Positions 21,895 through 23,616 of a stretch of 23,616 nucleotides of DNA are shown here, one piece after another (the stretch's first letter is position 1; each line of letters starts with the position of its first letter). The notes beneath the pieces were generated by a model, which was not told the DNA's origin, searched no databases, and was given only the letters and a program-made list of their open reading frames with translations. The stretch spans positions 1 to 23,616 of the forward strand of contig DIQY01000082.1 in the NCBI GenBank assembly GCA_002424295.1, in the 5' to 3' direction. The position numbers and the translations under genes are program-made. The DNA comes from Ruminococcaceae bacterium UBA5450. Its GTDB lineage: Bacteria; Bacillota; Clostridia; Oscillospirales; Acutalibacteraceae.

Positions 21895-22934
21895 TGCCGA
21901 TTGTCTCAGAGCCGAATTTGCGCAAAATCACGGAGCAGAATCAACTGTCAGGCCTTTATTTGCTTTATGGGGAAGAACCATATTTGGTGTCCCAATGGGC
22001 AAATCGGATCATCAAAAAAGCGGTGGGGAAGAATGCGTCAGATTTTAATTTTCAGCGCTTTTCCGGAGACGCTTCTGCAGATGATCTTGGAGATGCTTCA
22101 GAGGCATTGCCATTTATGGCAGATAAAAAGTGCGTGGCGGTTTCAGACTTGACTTTGGACGGACGCACCCCAAATGAGATGAAGAAGCTGGAACAGCTGA
22201 TTGCCGAAGTGCCAGAGACAACGGTTTTGTTAATTTATCAGCTTTCCCCAAATATTTTGTCGTCAAAAGATAAAAAATGGAAGAAAATTTTAGACCTTTG
22301 CAAAAAGGATGGAACTGTCGTGACATTTCCGAGAAAAAGTCAGCAGGAACTCTCAAAGATTCTTTGCACCGGGGCCTCTAAACATAACTGTGTGCTTTCT
22401 AAATTTAATGCAGATAAAATCATTGCATCTGCAGGAACTGATCTGAGTACACTTCTTCAAGAATTGGAAAAGCTTTGTGCTTATACAGGAGAAGGGGAGA
22501 TCACTAAAGAGACAATCGATCAGCTGGTGACTAAAACTCTCGAAGTTCGTATCTACGATTTGAGCAAGTGGATTCTTGCAGGAAATTACGATAAGGCTTA
22601 TCTTTTGTTGGATCAATTATTTGCTCAAAATATAGAACCGATTTCTCTGCTGTCAGTGCTGTCCGGAACCTATATGGATTTATATCGAGTGCGCTCAGCA
22701 ATTGAGAGCGGAAATCGTGCTTTGGATGTGGGAAAATATTTCGATTATTCGAGACGGGAATTCGTACTGACTCGTGCAGAAAGAGAAGTGCACGATCTTT
22801 CTATGTCGGTTTTACGCAAAAGCTTAGATGTACTGGAAAAAGCGGATTTAGCGCTGAAAAGTTCTCGAGGGAATCGCAGAATTATTTTAGAAAAAACGTT
22901 GGCGGAATTATTGCTGACTGCCAAAGGAGACTAA
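21894..22934 (+). CDS. holA: DNA polymerase III subunit delta
   Basis: A 346-residue clamp-loader subunit that opens the beta sliding clamp for loading on DNA. The pattern is that of Firmicute HolA: N-terminal SGLYLLYGEEPYLVSQW (19-35), the degenerate AAA+ region without Walker A or B catalytic residues, LSPNILSSKDKKWKKIL, and a C-terminal helical collar domain with VRIYDLSKWILAGNYDKAYLLLDQL (about 219-243) and LALKSSRGNRRIILEKTLAELL at the end. Length is normal. It starts in a TAATG overlap with comEC, with AGGAGG about 8 bases upstream, and its stop is 3 bases before rnmV. Confidence 0.94.
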   Translation: MPIVSEPNLRKITEQNQLSGLYLLYGEEPYLVSQWANRIIKKAVGKNASDFNFQRFSGDASADDLGDASEALPFMADKKCVAVSDLTLDGRTPNEMKKLEQLIAEVPETTVLLIYQLSPNILSSKDKKWKKILDLCKKDGTVVTFPRKSQQELSKILCTGASKHNCVLSKFNADKIIASAGTDLSTLLQELEKLCAYTGEGEITKETIDQLVTKTLEVRIYDLSKWILAGNYDKAYLLLDQLFAQNIEPISLLSVLSGTYMDLYRVRSAIESGNRALDVGKYFDYSRREFVLTRAEREVHDLSMSVLRKSLDVLEKADLALKSSRGNRRIILEKTLAELLLTAKGD

Positions 22935-22937
22935 AAG

Positions 22938-23561
22938 ATGATTCATATCAATGAAGCAGTTGTAGTGGAGGGTAAATATGACCAAATTAAACTATCTTCC
23001 ATAATTGATGCATTGATTTTACAAACACATGGCTTTCGAATTTTTCAGGACCGGGAGCAGCTTGACCTGTTGCGTCATTTAGCAGAAACGAGGGGACTTC
23101 TGATCCTTACAGATAGTGATTCGGCTGGATTTCAGATTCGTAATTTTTTGGTGGGGGCAATCGGCCCAAAATATATCAAGCATGCTTATATTCCCGATGT
23201 TTTCGGGAAGGAACGCCGAAAAGAAAAGCCCGGAAAAGAAGGAAAGCTTGGTGTAGAGGGAGTACCCAAAGAGGTCATTTTGGAAGCCCTGCGTCGCTCT
23301 GGTGCAATTGATGAGCAGTCTGAAACTTTAAAAACACCGCAAAACCAAATTACAAAACAAGATTTGTTTTTTTTAGGATTATCAGGTTGTGAACAAAGCG
23401 CGGAGAAGCGCAGGCAACTTTTGAATTATTTGCAATTACCTGAGCACCTTAGTACCAATGCGTTACCGAAAGTTTTGAATGCATTTTTTACAAAATCCGA
23501 ATTTGAACAGATATGCGCTCGGATTTTTTTAAAAAGTGAAAATCCGGTTGACAAGATATAA
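22938..23561 (+). CDS. rnmV: Ribonuclease M5
   Basis: A 207-residue Toprim-domain endonuclease that trims precursor 5S rRNA in Gram-positive bacteria. The Toprim catalytic residues are E11 in AVVVEGKYD and D59 and D61 in ILTDSDSAG. The conserved IKHAYIPDVFGKERRK and KLGVEGVP segments (about 80-112) are typical of RNase M5. The C-terminal half (DUF4093) is the RNA-binding part and looks complete. In Bacillus the gene is beside ksgA; here it closes the alaS-comEC-holA run, 3 bases after holA with AAGGAGA about 8 bases before the ATG. Its last codons contain the promoter of the following tRNA gene. Confidence 0.93.
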   Translation: MIHINEAVVVEGKYDQIKLSSIIDALILQTHGFRIFQDREQLDLLRHLAETRGLLILTDSDSAGFQIRNFLVGAIGPKYIKHAYIPDVFGKERRKEKPGKEGKLGVEGVPKEVILEALRRSGAIDEQSETLKTPQNQITKQDLFFLGLSGCEQSAEKRRQLLNYLQLPEHLSTNALPKVLNAFFTKSEFEQICARIFLKSENPVDKI

Positions 23562-23577
23562 TACGAAGTGCTATAAT
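23548..23577 (+). promoter_or_regulatory. Consensus sigma-A promoter for tRNA-Leu
   Basis: TTGACA (23548-23553), an 18-base spacer and TATAAT (23572-23577), perfect in both boxes. The -35 lies inside the end of rnmV. The start would be near 23584, about 11 bases before the tRNA. Confidence 0.85.
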
Positions 23578-23594
23578 ATTTTAGTCGCTGAGAT

Positions 23595-23616
23595 GCGCGA
23601 GTGCTGGAATTGGCAG
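23595..23616 (+). tRNA. tRNA-Leu, first 22 bases, cut by window edge
   Basis: GCGCGAG (acceptor strand), T8 G9, CTG (start of D stem) and GAATTGGCAG, the D-loop pattern of bacterial tRNA-Leu. The consensus promoter just upstream supports a stable RNA gene. The anticodon lies outside the window, so the isoacceptor is unknown. Confidence 0.75.

Noticed and set aside
23557..23562. Extra TATAAT close behind the TTGACA at 23548
   Set aside because: Only 3 bases from the -35, so it cannot pair with it; the TATAAT at 23572 has the right spacing.

Overview
The window looks like ordinary chromosomal core DNA of a low-to-moderate GC, Gram-positive Firmicute, most likely a clostridial (Oscillospiraceae/Ruminococcaceae-like) anaerobe. 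Reasons: strong AGGAGG-type ribosome binding sites, sigma-A type promoters, a T-box in front of alaS, flavin-dependent thymidylate synthase ThyX, subunits of a sodium-pumping decarboxylase, and a Firmicute-type PcrA helicase and RNase M5. The genus assignment is inference. I found no CRISPR array, transposon, phage gene or defence system.

Layout. (1) Positions 1-41 hold the 5' half of a tRNA-Leu(UAA) on the minus strand with its own promoter. (2) 306-1702, minus strand: an AraC-type regulator followed by a DUF1836 protein, one short operon. (3) 1829-3763, plus strand: a promoter and three genes for membrane and accessory subunits of a sodium-translocating decarboxylase (gamma-like, small C-terminal-domain-like protein, beta). 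The carboxyltransferase and biotin-carrier subunits are absent here. (4) 3839-6220: PcrA/UvrD helicase, ending in a bidirectional terminator shared with a convergent Cys-rich gene of unknown function (6262-7050, minus). (5) 7218-14048: an eight-gene operon with essentially no gaps: thyX, tmk, DUF2156 protein, GNAT acetyltransferase, DJ-1/PfpI protein, 5-formyl-THF cyclo-ligase, mltG and a U32 peptidase-family (tRNA hydroxylation type) protein. (6) 14113-15708: a class B penicillin-binding protein whose ribosome binding site lies inside a terminator-like hairpin. (7) 15705-23561: a consensus promoter and an alanine T-box leader, then alaS, a HIT protein, a phosphoribosyltransferase, comEC, holA and rnmV. 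(8) 23595 to the end: the first 22 bases of a second tRNA-Leu, on the plus strand, with a consensus promoter inside the end of rnmV.

The genes serve nucleotide and folate metabolism (ThyX makes dTMP, Tmk phosphorylates it, the cyclo-ligase recycles folate), translation (AlaS, U32, RNase M5, tRNAs), DNA replication, repair and uptake (PcrA, HolA, ComEC) and the cell wall (MltG, PBP). The most notable details are non-canonical residues: a PBP with KTA instead of KTG, a ComEC whose C-terminal metallo-beta-lactamase-like domain has lost its metal ligands, and a Tmk with GKET in its P-loop. Also notable are hairpins that hold ribosome binding sites, the orphan decarboxylase subunits, and a possible sporulation-type promoter before the Cys-rich gene. 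I see no clearly new multi-gene system.
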